Of a DNA stretch of 64,000 nt, positions 1 through 10,880 are shown in pieces. Where the stretch lies: contig NW_001865040.1 of the NCBI RefSeq assembly GCF_000002865.3, positions 2,300,723 to 2,364,722 of the forward strand, given 5' to 3'. Each line of letters opens with the position of its first letter. Positions within the stretch are counted from its first letter, which is position 1. Source of the stretch: Monosiga brevicollis MX1. Its lineage: Eukaryota > Opisthokonta > Choanoflagellata > Craspedida > Salpingoecidae. The notes below the pieces were generated by a model. It was not told where the DNA came from, searched no databases, and saw only the letters and a list, made by a program, of their open reading frames with translations. The position numbers and the translations under genes were made by a program.

Positions 1-494
1 ACGGGCACGATAAAAAAAAAAGAAAATAAGATTGAGAGGCACTTGTTCGGGATTTGTTCCATGAGGCAGGCCTGCCAAAGGATCAATTGCACTGTGCGTA
101 GTGCATGTCCGAGCACGAAGACGCGGGAGCTGACCTTGGGGGGATGCGTTATTGCATCACGATGCTTCATAGAGCGATGCCTTTTGGCGCAGACGCGATT
201 AAAGGACCAGTGGCCGCAGTCGCAGCAAACAGCGCTGGGAAAAAAGGTGGTCAAATTTTCGTTGGCATGTACAGGATGGCTTTCAATGTAGTGCGCCATC
301 AGCGGATCGCCCTTGCGCATTGAGCACACACATCCTGGCGCAGGACAGTCAATCCAGTTCAGAGAAGGAAAGCACTCGGAAGGGCGGCGGAGATCGGGTG
401 GAGTGGAATGGTGCGTTTGAACATGGCGTTGCTCATTGGAATCCGAGACAAGCATGTTGCAGATTGCACAAGACACCGGAGAAGGAGTCGCCAT
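1..494 (-). CDS. Triple zinc-finger protein, 5' part, runs off the left edge
   Basis: Reading the minus strand from an ATG at 494 gives an open frame to the window edge. It holds three C2H2-like fingers: CAIC...HVQTHH, then CPAPGC...HYIESHP, then CCDC...HRSMKH. The order and spacing match the N-terminal module of the transposon gene at 17.8-18.7 kb, including the pair VSDS in finger 1 and an SECF/SDCF motif just before finger 2. An upstream minus-strand block at 591-740 ends in a good GTGAG donor, and an acceptor CAG lies at 500-502. The frame of that block does not continue into the finger frame, so I treat it as a likely 5' untranslated exon and take 494 as the start. A poly-T run near position 10-18 on the sense strand may be the polypyrimidine tract of another intron, so the last residues near the edge are doubtful. 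The gene could be the 5' end of a second Mutator-like element or a host gene that took over the module. DNA or RNA binding is inferred only from the fingers. Confidence 0.55.
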   Translation of the reverse strand, partial: MATPSPVSCAICNMLVSDSNEQRHVQTHHSTPPDLRRPSECFPSLNWIDCPAPGCVCSMRKGDPLMAHYIESHPVHANENLTTFFPSAVCCDCGHWSFNRVCAKRHRSMKHRDAITHPPKVSSRVFVLGHALRTVQLILWQACLMEQIPNKCLSILFSFFFIVP

Positions 495-740
495 AATGGC
501 TGCACGCAAAGAAAAGAAAGGCAAGGTGAGATGGTTCACGCATCAATAAATGGCAGCGCATGCGAGGAATGAGGAAGGGTGGGGACTCACCGTTGAGGAG
601 AAGGAAAATGCAACGGAAATTGTAACGGAAGAACGAATCTCAACGGTCAAACCATAAGGGATGACACTTGGTACGTGACCGAAGTTGTCTCGATGAACAG
701 GTGAAAAAGTGTCTCCGACGGCACCACGAGCGGCTGACAT

Positions 741-1002
741 GCTGACAATTTATAGAGATGTATTTTACTTGTTCTGTAGACCTGCTGCTACCAAGTGATT
801 TCGTTGCTGCTCTTTCGTATTGTTTTCGTTAAGTTTGTGTTGCTAATTACGGTGTTAATGCGGATGTTTATGAGGAGAACTGGGATATAAGTAATATTGC
901 ATGTGAAGTTGATGTCGGTATTTCTGTAGTTGTTGTCGATGGGTGCTGTCGCAGGGCAACACGGTGTGTAAGGAATGCATCGCCTTTGCCTTTACATCTG
1001 TA

Positions 1003-1033
<31 letters not shown>

Positions 1034-1601
1034 CAGAGACGTCGGATTGGGATTCCAGTCTCCTAGTCTCTCAGGAGATCGATCCTCAGGCGGGCGCGAT
1101 TGACGACTGCAGGGTAAGTGGTGGCGCTCGGGCGGGAAGAATGGCAGTGCCAGGGGGGCAGTGGAGGGCCTGTTGAGGTGGGGGCTGGGGGCATGCATTT
1201 ATGGCATGGGGAGAATGGGTGGTTTGCAGGGGTTGAAGTTGGCGTGAGCTCACACAAACACCGTCTCTTGGCCTTGTTCCTTTGGTTGTGCTTGTGGGCT
1301 TGGCCCTTCCTGCAGTGCACATCGTGCGCAGGCAGGGTGTCGCCCTGCGTGCCGACAAGGCTGACCTCCCTCCACCTCTTTCTCTTTGTCTTGCACGCTG
1401 AGTACGCGCCAAGCGTCGTTTCGTTCTGTGGTGCCTTCAGGTCGCGTGTTTGGTCTGCGGCCGGCTACTTGGAACGTACACTTTACGCGCGGGTTTTGGC
1501 CCCGACCTGTTCAAGCCAAGGCGTTTGAGCCCTCCATCAGTCATCCATTGGCTGTCTTATCATCGGCGCGCGTGACTGATCGCTCAACACCGCCAAGCGC
1601 C
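741..1601. other. Intergenic spacer with CA microsatellite
   Basis: This spacer lies between the divergent zinc-finger gene and the RA/EF-hand gene. It holds an (AC)13 run at about 1003-1029. Open frames here are short, overlap on both strands and show no recognisable domain. It probably contains promoters for both neighbours, but no core promoter element is clear. Confidence 0.5.
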
Positions 1602-4600
1602 ATGGCGGGTACCGATCAAGAGGTTGCGCCGATCGGCGTCGTCGATGTTGATGCTGTGGACACCCCACCAACCCAGGCGATGGGGACGTCAGCACCAGTT
1701 GTCAGCGACTCATCGACGGCCAAACCCAAACGTGGCAGTGGGGCTCAGAATCAGGGCCGTTCCATCAAAAAGTTGCGGGTCATGTACGTTCTTTTGTTGC
1801 CCTGTCCACGCTGTCCTGCACTCAAGACATTTCTCCGTTGCGCCGCTCGTACATTCCGTGTTGTGTGCGCAATGTTTTGCTGCCCGGTTTGGTTGCGCAT
1901 TTAACTCGCAAACACGAGGGGTCCATGTCATGCCAACAAAAGCCACTCAAGATTCCTCGATACAACACCATGGCTGCCATGAAATCGCCCACCTCACATG
2001 TGAACAATCCTTCTGTTTCACCGGCTCGGCTCGACAGCATCGGGCCGACCGAACCTTCTCTGCAGAGTCGCCGCAAACGGCGCCCAGCAAACCGCAACAG
2101 CAGCACCTTTGTCCGTTTTGTCACCTGTCGACTCTGCTGTCAACCTGTGCGTACCCTGTCCCTAACCCCGGCCCTTGCTACGCCCTGCCTCGTGTCCGGA
2201 TCTCGCTTCTGACTGCGCTCGGACCGCGCCCTCACCTCCCCACTCGCTGCGCAGGAGTCGGAGGAGGCCTGCTTCCTGCGGGTGTATTGCAGCACCATTG
2301 ACAGCCGCGTCAACTATCGCGTACTGCCCATTGTGCCGCAGACAACGGTGGCTGATGTTCGTTCTAGTATCTCTTCTGCCTTGGTCAAATTGGCCATGCG
2401 CTGCGCTTGAATTTTTGGGCGATTGGTGGTGTGCTGTCTCAGTGCTGCGCATCCTCATCCCTCGCGGTGCGGCGTTGCTTACCATGGCGGTGCGTAGATC
2501 ATCCGGACCATCTTAACCATTCACTACATTGATCCCGAGCATGTGGCTGACTACGAACTTTGTTTTACGCCCAAACAAGTGGGCGGCTCCTCACGCGATC
2601 TCTCCCGCGTTCTTCCCATGGATCAAAGCCCCTTTCTCACCAACCTCCATCACGAGAGCGGCCGGTGAGGAAGAGTCACCGTTTTGTGGGCAGATTTGCT
2701 TGTTTAGAAACGACAGCTCTGCAGCGGTGTGCCATCGATCAGCTCATCAACTGGTATCTCCCTGGACTAGAATTGAAATTCGTTCGCGCGTCGACTGGCC
2801 CAGTATGCGCACCACGGGCATTCCTCAGAGCCTCACGTTAGGTCCAGACCCCGGCTGGTCTCCGACCGAAGAGAACGGATCCCCTCTGCTGTTTAGCGAT
2901 CGCATCGCCCCCATCCGGAAGCTCAAGTCACAGCATCCGCTCCCGGCGCTGTACGTGGCCCACGACAGCGATACTCCTTTCTTGTGCACCTGGGTTCCAT
3001 ACGTCGGCACTCCTTCTGCTCTTTGCTTTCACGCCTGCTTCCATCAGGTCAGGTGTTGCTCTGGCCGTTCCTCACCTTGTGTTGATGTTGTAGCCCCAAT
3101 GCTTGGACGTTCTATCCCGACCGTGAACCTACATCCTTTAGTCCGGCATGTGGCGCCCTGTCACCGCTGCTGGCTGTGGTGCGCGACATGAGCGAACCTG
3201 CCAAACGCCACGAGCTTCCGACCGGCCAAGCAGACCTGCAAGCCCTCCTGGCAGATGCCGTGCCCTTGACCGACTCGGCCATGCAGCACGTTCAAGTCCT
3301 GAACATGGGGTGCGTATGCTCGCTGCACCTCCTCGACATCAGCCAAGCGTCCTTGTTTGGCGTGCGCGCTGTTGTTCTGTTTTTTTCGCAAAGCTCCGGT
3401 GACTCTGGACGACCCCGTCTCAATCTTGACGGCAACTCTCGTCTGTTTGTGTGTTTGTTGTTTTTGCGTCTCCATTTGCGCTGCATCTTTTCCACAGGCG
3501 TCAGGAGCTGGCATTTGTGGTCCTGCGTGCAGAGGAGGCCGGGGAGCACGAGTGGCTGTTCGTGCCGTTTGTGCAGGGCTTACACGTCGATGATCATGTT
3601 GTTGAGGCTCACAAGCCTCTGCTCATGCCCCGGGAATGCGAATTCGGCTTGGGCAATCACGCCGTTGGCCTGTGGTGAGAAACCTCGAACAAAGGAAGGC
3701 GTTTTTCGACTGTTTTCTTTTTTTTTTTTTTTTTTTTTTTGGGGGGGGGGGGGTTCACTTGTGGTGCGCCTCGTGCTCACTCTGGGCTATGCGGCATACA
3801 CGTGCTGACAGTGATCCTTCTAGTACTGGTACCAAGTGTGCTGCAGTCCAAGAGATGCGGTGTGAGGCCGCCGTGCCTTCACCGCCAACAGATGCTAAAG
3901 ATACTGCTGCTTGGGAAGAATGGTGGGCAAAGCTACACGAATGGCAGACTCTAGCGACCGATCAGCATCGAGCGGCTATGGCTGCGGAGCAGGCTGCTGA
4001 AGCACAGCGAGCTGCCGCGCATCTCGAGGCAGAGCGCGGCGCCGCTGAACGGCTTCGCCAGCAGCAGCGGGGCGACGGGGAAGTCCAAGATTCGGCTGAC
4101 GAGAGCGATGCGTTGGGTGATCTCAATTCGAGCTTTAGTAGTACGACTGGTTTTACCCCGCTGCTGCGCACGGAAAGCCATGATACCATCTGCTCCACGT
4201 TGCTGGAGGGGGAGGGTGAAGACGAGGAGGAGCGGCGCCTCACACGGGACCGCTGGCGATTGCTCAACACCAAGGTAAGCTTAACACTGTTCGGGGATGC
4301 CCACAGCCTGTGCCTCTGAGCAAGTGTTGACTGATCATGGCGCTCGCTTGCATTGGAACGAACCTGATGACAGGTGTTGCAGCCGTACAAAGTTGGGGTG
4401 CAGATGGACAACATGCGCCGCCGCTCATCCCAACAAGAGCCCAAGCAGGAGATTGATGTGCCGCATCTCTCTCGCGTTTGGCACCGCCTCATCAGCATTA
4501 TCATGGCCGTCGAGAAGGCACGCGCCTGCGACGTTTTGAACCGCATTGATTCAACCCGCGAGGGCAAGTTGACGCGCAAGGACATGTACGCGGCAGCACA

Positions 4601-5474
4601 GCACTTTGGTCTTGGGTTCTCCCCGCAAGAGGTCAACGCGCTTTTCGATGCACTGGACGAGAATGGCGACAACCGTCTGGATGTGCTTGAGTTTAGCCGG
4701 TTTGTCAAGGTGTCACATGCAAGCAGCGACTTCTTCCATGGGCGCCGGGCCAGCTCTCATTACATGATGAATCGCGAACTGCGCTCTCCGAGCGGTTCGC
4801 GGTTTGACACGCGGGGATCTCGAGCCCATGGAAGTGCTTCTGCTTCCCCTCGCCCGCCACGCTCCACCTCTCCTCGGACGCGCCGTTCGGCGACTCTTAG
4901 CAGTCAGGAGTTGTTCCCCCTGGAGGCCTCGCGCCGTCGAGCTGCGTCGCTGGGCATTGTCCATACCGCAGCCGGGTCTCCTGTTTTTCCGCGCCGAGCG
5001 CACTCGAGTGAACAAGTTACTCCGCAGCCGGCGGTTGACCTTCGCCCCGGCTCCACCGATGCCAGCGGGCCCGCATCGGGCGAATCCACGCCGCGAGCGT
5101 CCTTGACGGAGCCGGTGACTCTCGATGAGCGGCGGAGCGCGGACGATCCCGCATCCGGCTCCTCGGGTGACCTCGATGCACCCCCCATGTTTGCGTCGTT
5201 GGATGGTAGCGTGACACCGCATGCTGGAAGCGTGGTGGATCGAGATTCAGGGGCTAGCACACCCACGCCCGAACCGAACCAGTTGCTAGAGGAGGTTCAA
5301 GAGCAGCTTCAGGAAGACCATTCGACCCCGATAGCGGTGCAAGATGACCACAACGAGGATGCAAAGCCCGGCATTGAAGTGTTGCGCATGCCACATCTTG
5401 AATTCGACGACCCACTGCCGGTGCGGCTGACGGAGCTGCTGCCAGCGGATGCGCTCCTCACGAGTGAGTTTTAA
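1602..5474 (+). CDS. Ras-association-like and EF-hand domain protein (multi-exon)
   Basis: The proposed start is ATG 1602 in a CCATGG context. Exon pieces are read at about 1602-1785, 1911-2150, 2254-2365, 2491-2668, a block near 2790-3000, 3094-3309, 3499-3674, 3830-4273 and 4374-5474; the first five borders are approximate. Exons 3 and 4 join to give a ubiquitin-fold stretch with YRVLPIVPQTTVADV, then TIHYIDPEHVADYELCF, then LPMDQSPFL. This follows the pattern of RA/RBD domains (a T at the strand-2 turn, a Vi..lL helix, and an L..de.Pl end). The 3830-4273 exon is an alanine/glutamate-rich helical stretch. The last exon has a helix pair ending in the loop DENGDNRLDVLEF, a canonical EF-hand calcium loop, preceded by a degenerate hand (IDSTREGKLTRKDM). 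A serine-rich disordered tail of about 230 residues follows. Together the parts suggest a Ras-family effector with calcium input, but I do not recognise a named family. Confidence 0.6.
3718..3753 (+). repeat. T23-G13 homopolymer tract in an intron
   Basis: A run of 23 T is followed directly by 13 G inside an intron of the RA/EF-hand gene, about 75 bases before the next exon. The T part could serve as an extended polypyrimidine tract. The uninterrupted G-run is rare in this window. Confidence 0.9.
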
Positions 5475-6462
5475 TTGCCTGAGCCGACCAAGTTTTCGAG
5501 GTCACGGCTCGCCCTGCCGCGCACGGCATTGCATAGTCTGGGCGTCGAATCCAAGTGAAGCGGCCTACCTGTCACGAATGCGGCGAGCTCGACCTTCTCA
5601 GGCTTTGCTCGCATTGCAATCATACCCCTTCCTTTGAGTTGCTGGCGGGGTCTGTTCTGCTTTCTCTGTCCTGTATCCTGTGTTTTGTGCCCTTGTTCTG
5701 GTTCATTTCCTGTATCTGTATCTGTATCTGTATCTGTATCTGTATCTGTATCTGTATCTGTATCTGTATCTGTATCTGTATCTGTAACTGTATCTGTTTG
5801 CTGCTCTGTTTCGTATGGTCTCCAGCTCCTTATCTATTCAGGGTCGTGTTTGTGCATCTTTGCCCTGGCCACTTTCCTGGCTTGCGGCACGAGCTTCTAA
5901 TTTATTTTCTTCATGAGGTGGTCAACTGCTCTTTCTCTCTCAAGGAACGATTGTCAGATAATATTTTTCAATGCTTTAAAGGGAAAAAATCAGCGCCAAC
6001 GCTTTCGTCAACATGTGCAAGCACGCAAGCAAGAATTGGGTTGATGTGGCTGGACCTCAAGGTTGTTCGTTGATCAGGTCACCTTGGGTTCAACGGCGGC
6101 TTGTCTTAGCAGGGAAGGAGCAAGCCAACACGCATCAATCTAACGCCTTGCATGTCGTGCATTTTGTGCCCAGCCATTTCGAGCAAGCAAGCTTCAAAGC
6201 TCCGCCTTTCGAACCGTTGATTTGAGTTGAGCTTAGGGTCGCTATCAGTAGCCGGGGGCGGACGTATTCGCCGAGCGGGCAGGCAGGACTGGATAAGGGG
6301 TGTATGCCCGTCGCGCCGACCAGATACCACGCCAATCGATTTTGACCGGATGGGCCGCGAGCGTGGCGGATCGAGCCCGGGTTGCTTGTACCAGCGGGCT
6401 TACCCAGCCTGCCTTGTCCTCAGGTGCACCTCGTGCTCTAGGCGTTGCTTCTGGCCATCAAA
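5475..6462. other. Intergenic region between two co-directional genes
   Basis: Apart from the hexanucleotide repeat annotated separately, I see no convincing coding frame or RNA gene. It should hold the 3' untranslated region of the RA/EF-hand gene and the promoter and 5' leader of the next gene. A GC-rich stretch sits at about 6240-6440. Confidence 0.5.
5711..5797 (+). repeat. (TGTATC)n hexanucleotide microsatellite
   Basis: About 14 copies of the six-base unit TGTATC stand in tandem, with one TGTAAC variant near the right end. The array lies about 240 bases after the stop codon of the upstream gene. Confidence 0.95.
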
Positions 6463-9400
6463 ATGAGCACGACTGCGGACACCGCAGCCAAAGCTGTGGG
6501 AACCAGTGAGCCAGCGCACGAGAACGCACAGCCAGCGACCAACCTTGCGTCCACCTCGGCGCCTGGCGTCGAATCAAGCCCAAACGGTCCAGCAACCTCA
6601 ACGACAATCGACTCCGATGCGGCATCAGCCACCTTGAACGCTGCCGACGCGATCCACACGCAGCAGGATCAATCTCCGGCAGCACCATCACCAACGTCTG
6701 CATCACTCACGCAGCCTGCTGCTGAATCTTCACCCATCACTGACACTCCGCGTGGCCCCGATGCCGCCCCTGCTGCCCAGACAAAGGCCAGCCCCCCAAT
6801 CAAACCCGCTCAGGCAAGCCCAGCTCCAGCGACGGTCGCAGGCTCACCAGTCGTGACGTCTCCTACTAAACAGGAGCATCATGCCTCTCAGCAAGAGCCA
6901 ACAAGGCCTTCAGGCCCATCAGGTGCTGTTACTGCGCAAGCCAATCTTCCCGATTCTAGCGCCGTCGAAGCGAGCAGCTCTTCACAAGCGGCGCTCCTTG
7001 AAACCGCAACGACTCCTGCAATTGTGGAAACCAATCCGCCGAGCACCGAGCACATGGATGCCGTAAATGACAAGCAAGTGCCAGAACCCAAGGTGGATCA
7101 GACGACCTCGCCCAATGATGCCAGCGATGCCAAAGCTAGCAGGACTGCACCTCAGCTGCCGACTGAGGCCAGCCCATCTGATTTGCGCTCATCCTCGGGT
7201 CAGCAAACATCTCCAGCAACAGCAACAACGACGAGCCCCAGCTCTGTGCCTGCCAAGTCAACGACACCTTTATCGCCGTCTGCGGCCGACGGAGCGCCAG
7301 ACAAAGAAACTGCAACTAACATTGTGCCCACCGCGCCCAGTGCAGCCACAAGCGTAGCCACGATTGTGCCCGCGGCGTCCGAGGCCTCCCTCGTCAAGCA
7401 TCCCGCGACGCAGTTGATGGCTGGGCCGGACATTGCAGGAACTGACTCAAATACCCCCACCGGGGACAACACCCTCACCACCTCTCCCGCTGAACAGTCC
7501 CTGAGAGAGTCCGTGCAAGCTAGCATGGCCCAGAGTCTTGCACCCACTACCTCCTCTGCCCAACTAGCTACCAACCATACCACGCTGGGGCTGCCTGATT
7601 TGAGCAACAACACTGCAACATCCATCACTGAACCCAATGCTCAGGCTCAAATTCAATCCCAGATGCCAGCTTCGATCCCGACTCAACCTCAAGTTCAGGC
7701 GCAGAACCAAGCCCAGATCCAGCCTCACTTTGACCTGCTCGGACCGAATGGTGCGGCCATTGCCGCCGTGGCCGCTGCCAACGGTATCTCCACTCAGCAG
7801 CTTTATACCAATCCCATCCTTTTCAACACGGTGTGTACCCCGCCCGTGCTCGATGAATCTTGGTTTTCTTGCTCACTCACCTCGCTGGACCCAACTGAGG
7901 ATAGATTAGTGCGCTTGCGCTGTCCAACATGTATCAGCAGTTCTCCATGCCCGGCCACAACCCGACTCCAGGCGGGAATGCGCCCTCTTCGCTGAGTGGC
8001 ATGGGCATGATGCCCACCAACATGGGTGGCTTTTTTAATCCACCCATTTCGAGTGCCAATCACACCCCAACGGGCACGGAGGAGGAGGACAACTCCAAGC
8101 CCCGCCGCCCGCGGCGTCTCCCAAAGCATCCAGACCAACGTGACAAGAAGAAGCAACTCTTTCACAACCTGAAAGTGGGCATGAAGGTGAGGTGTTTTGG
8201 CTGAAGGCAGCCGCAACCTCAAACCACCGCTGAGCGCCTGGGCTGCTCTCACCGTTGGTCGTATTTGCAAAGGTCATTGTCAGCCGCACGCCCAAGCTGG
8301 GCAGTACGGATATCTTAGTCAAGCACCCTGAGCTTGAGGGCAAGGCTGGTCACATCAAGGCCGTGCCTCAATATCCTGCTACCTGGCTCTCCGTGGCCAT
8401 GGAAGACTCGGGTCGCGTTTTCAAGGTACATGCTCCCTGATTGCGCTTCCAGTTGAGCGTTTCGTGAAGCGCCATAACTGATACTGACCCTTAACACCAA
8501 AGATGCGCACGAGCAACATTCGCCTGGCTGACGGCAGCGGTCCCGAGGTCATCCAAACCGAGCGCCTCAACCGATCTCTCTTCTTCAACAAGTTGCAGGT
8601 TGGGCCGGCTTTGATGGTGTCTACGATCGTCTGGCCTCTTGCCTGGTCTCGATGTGGGTGTTTGTGGCGCTGATCCTTGCATCTTGGTGATCCACCTGCG
8701 GTACCATGGATAGACGGGTGTGCGCGTGTGGGTCTTGGATGGACCCAAGAGCAAACTCAAGGCAGATGCCCCGCCAAAGTCGCATGGCCGGGCCGGTACG
8801 ATTGTGCGCGCTCCCGTATACCCATCGACCTGGCTTACTGTGAAGCTGGACAAGGAGGACAAGACCATCAAGGTAGTTTGCTGTTTTTTTTGCTCCAACG
8901 AAACAGGAGGTGTCCCCGCCTTGCTCTGCCCTAATCAGTCACCATTGATGGGCCGGGGATTTGCCGTGTCTTTTTTCGGCTACCCTTCTCAGGTGCGCAC
9001 GTCGCAAGTTGCATTCATGGACGACGCCGATGCACCTTCCGATGCCGAGGTCTTGAACGCCCTTCACGCGCAGAAAGAGCGCAGCCAAGGTCGTGCTAAG
9101 CAGTCTCGCGATCACGACAGTGATGGTGAGGCGTCGCCCAAGCGCAGCAAGCGTCGTAGCAGCACAAGCGCGCAAAAACGCAAGAGCCAGGTTCGTCTTG
9201 ATGGCCTTTCTTGTCCCTAATCAACCCGGTCAGAGGAGTAGTAGGCACATGTTGGCAAACAGGTCTTGACCCAGCTTTTTCCGCTTCCAGGATGCCCAGG
9301 CTCGAGGCATGATGGCCATGCCGAACTTGCCGGGTGTGGGCGCTGTGCCTTTACCGAGCTTGAATGCATTTGGGGGCATGGCGGTGGATGAGTCTTTGGC

Positions 9401-10109
9401 TGAGCGTTATCCCACTGCCGATGCGTCGGCTCAGGTATCACCAAGGCCGTTTAATTTTGTCAAAGGGTAATGCTGCAGGCCCCACTGACTCTTTTTCTTG
9501 CGTTTAGGCACGCCCTGGATGGCGCCCATCCATCTCAAAGGTTATCAACGATGATCAGCATGCGGCCCTGCCTGAGGGCGGCACAGGCCCGAGCGAGCTT
9601 CGCGTGGGCAGCACCGAAATGCGCCGCTCACTTATTCGTGCGTTTGCTTTTCCCCTTTGCCTGTTCGGCTGCCACCCACGCCAATCCCGTCTCAATCCGG
9701 GCCTGCGTGGTTTGTTATGGTTTTGTTGTACTGGTCTTCATCTCGTTGTCTCATCCTTTTTTGGGTTTGTCGTCTCGCCTGTGCCGGGTGTTAGGTTCCG
9801 CGCGCGATGATCTAGAGGCCGTGCGTATGATCTACTGTCGTGAGACAGTCATGCGCGTACTGCTGGACCATCGGCTGAGCTGGCCATTTATCCTGCCCGT
9901 CAGTGAAGCACATCTGGCCGAATCCAAGACGGCTCGTCAGCTCGTGGAGGCATACCAGGCCAACGAACTGCCCAATTTCAACACAATTCGTCAGCTGCTC
10001 GAGACGGGGTAGGCATGGCCACGTTGCATATCAATCAGATTGATCGGATATTGCTCCTCAGACGCGACCGGGTTGTTGGCTCATTGGCGTATGCCCGTAT
10101 ATTGGGCGG

Positions 10110-10147
<38 letters not shown>

Positions 10148-10619
10148 GGACAGGGCGTATCAAGTGCACTCGGAGTTTACGCGTGACCTGCGCCGCCTGT
10201 TTGGGCACTGCTATGCGCGGTTTGCGGACGACACGACGTTTGTCGAACTGGTGATTGAGCTTGAGATTGTGTTGGATGAGTACCTGAGTCGCATGCCCAA
10301 TTCAGTCACCGAGCCTCAGCGTCGTGCTCTGCAAAACCTCAAGGAGGGCCGTTCCGAGCTGGACCACGGCGGCAACGAGATGGACTCGACGAATTCCAGC
10401 GTGACACGCTTGGCAGCCGTGCCTTCAGCACGCGGCCCACCCAGTGCCATGATGGCTTTGCAACGAAGTACGGATGACCTACCAACAAACCTTGCAGATC
10501 CATCGCTGCAGCAGGTCGTCAACATGTCTGGCGCTGGGGCTGAGATGGTCGGTGGCTTGTTTTCCACCGAGCACGAGCAACTGCCGCCCGTCTTGATTTC
10601 CTCGGACGGACATTCTTAA
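6463..10619 (+). CDS. S/T/A/P-rich protein with two KOW-like repeats and a bromodomain-like C-terminus
   Basis: Ten exons are supported: 6463-7832, 7910-8186, 8273-8425, 8504-8598, 8714-8872, 8993-9190, 9291-9434, 9509-9637, 9795-10008 and 10154-10619. The phases join without stops. The first 450 residues are low-complexity and rich in A, P, S, T and Q. Then come two repeats of about 60 residues. The first contains GKAGHIKAVPQYPATWLSV and ends MRTSNIRL. The second contains GRAGTIVRAPVYPSTWLTV and ends VRTSQVAF. The G.aG.I...P..W..V pattern is KOW/Tudor-like. A basic KRSKRRSS segment follows. Near the C-terminus, WPFILPV, then NFNTIRQLLETG, then a helix with F..DLRRLFGHCYARFAD resemble the ZA region, the PMDL-I-L segment and the NC.YN helix of a bromodomain. 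The acetyl-lysine asparagine is not conserved (HCYARF instead of NCxxYN). A nuclear chromatin or transcription role is inference. I know of no named protein with this layout. Confidence 0.75.
10111..10146 (+). repeat. T36 homopolymer in an intron
   Basis: Thirty-six uninterrupted T residues lie immediately before the last-exon acceptor (GGGACAG) of the KOW/bromodomain-like gene, so they are on the sense strand and act as its polypyrimidine tract. Confidence 0.95.
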
Positions 10620-10880
10620 AGATGGTACCCGAGGTGGCTCTCGGCTGACTGGCCATCGAAGCAGTACTATTCTACTGACTCGGCTTGCTTGTGTGGTTTG
10701 CTTGTTGTGCATGATGGATACGAGGGCAGAAAAGGGCATGTGATGCCTAGCGTGTGAGGTGTGGATGGTGTATTGAATGGTTTAGACCAAGTCAACTCGT
10801 GAAATTGAACGTCAGAGACACACATGAAACAAACACGGATGGGCGGGCCCCATACAGGGTTGGGTCCGCCCTCGCCTTTC

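Noticed and set aside
992-1528. Several overlapping frames of 70-170 codons on both strands
   Set aside because: They cross a CA microsatellite, have no domain and overlap one another in all frames. They reflect GC-rich DNA with few stop codons.
6440-7640. Compositional similarity of the 6.5 kb gene's N-terminus to secreted mucin-like proteins
   Set aside because: There is no signal peptide, and the downstream domains look nuclear. Low-complexity S/T/A/P content alone is not evidence of secretion.
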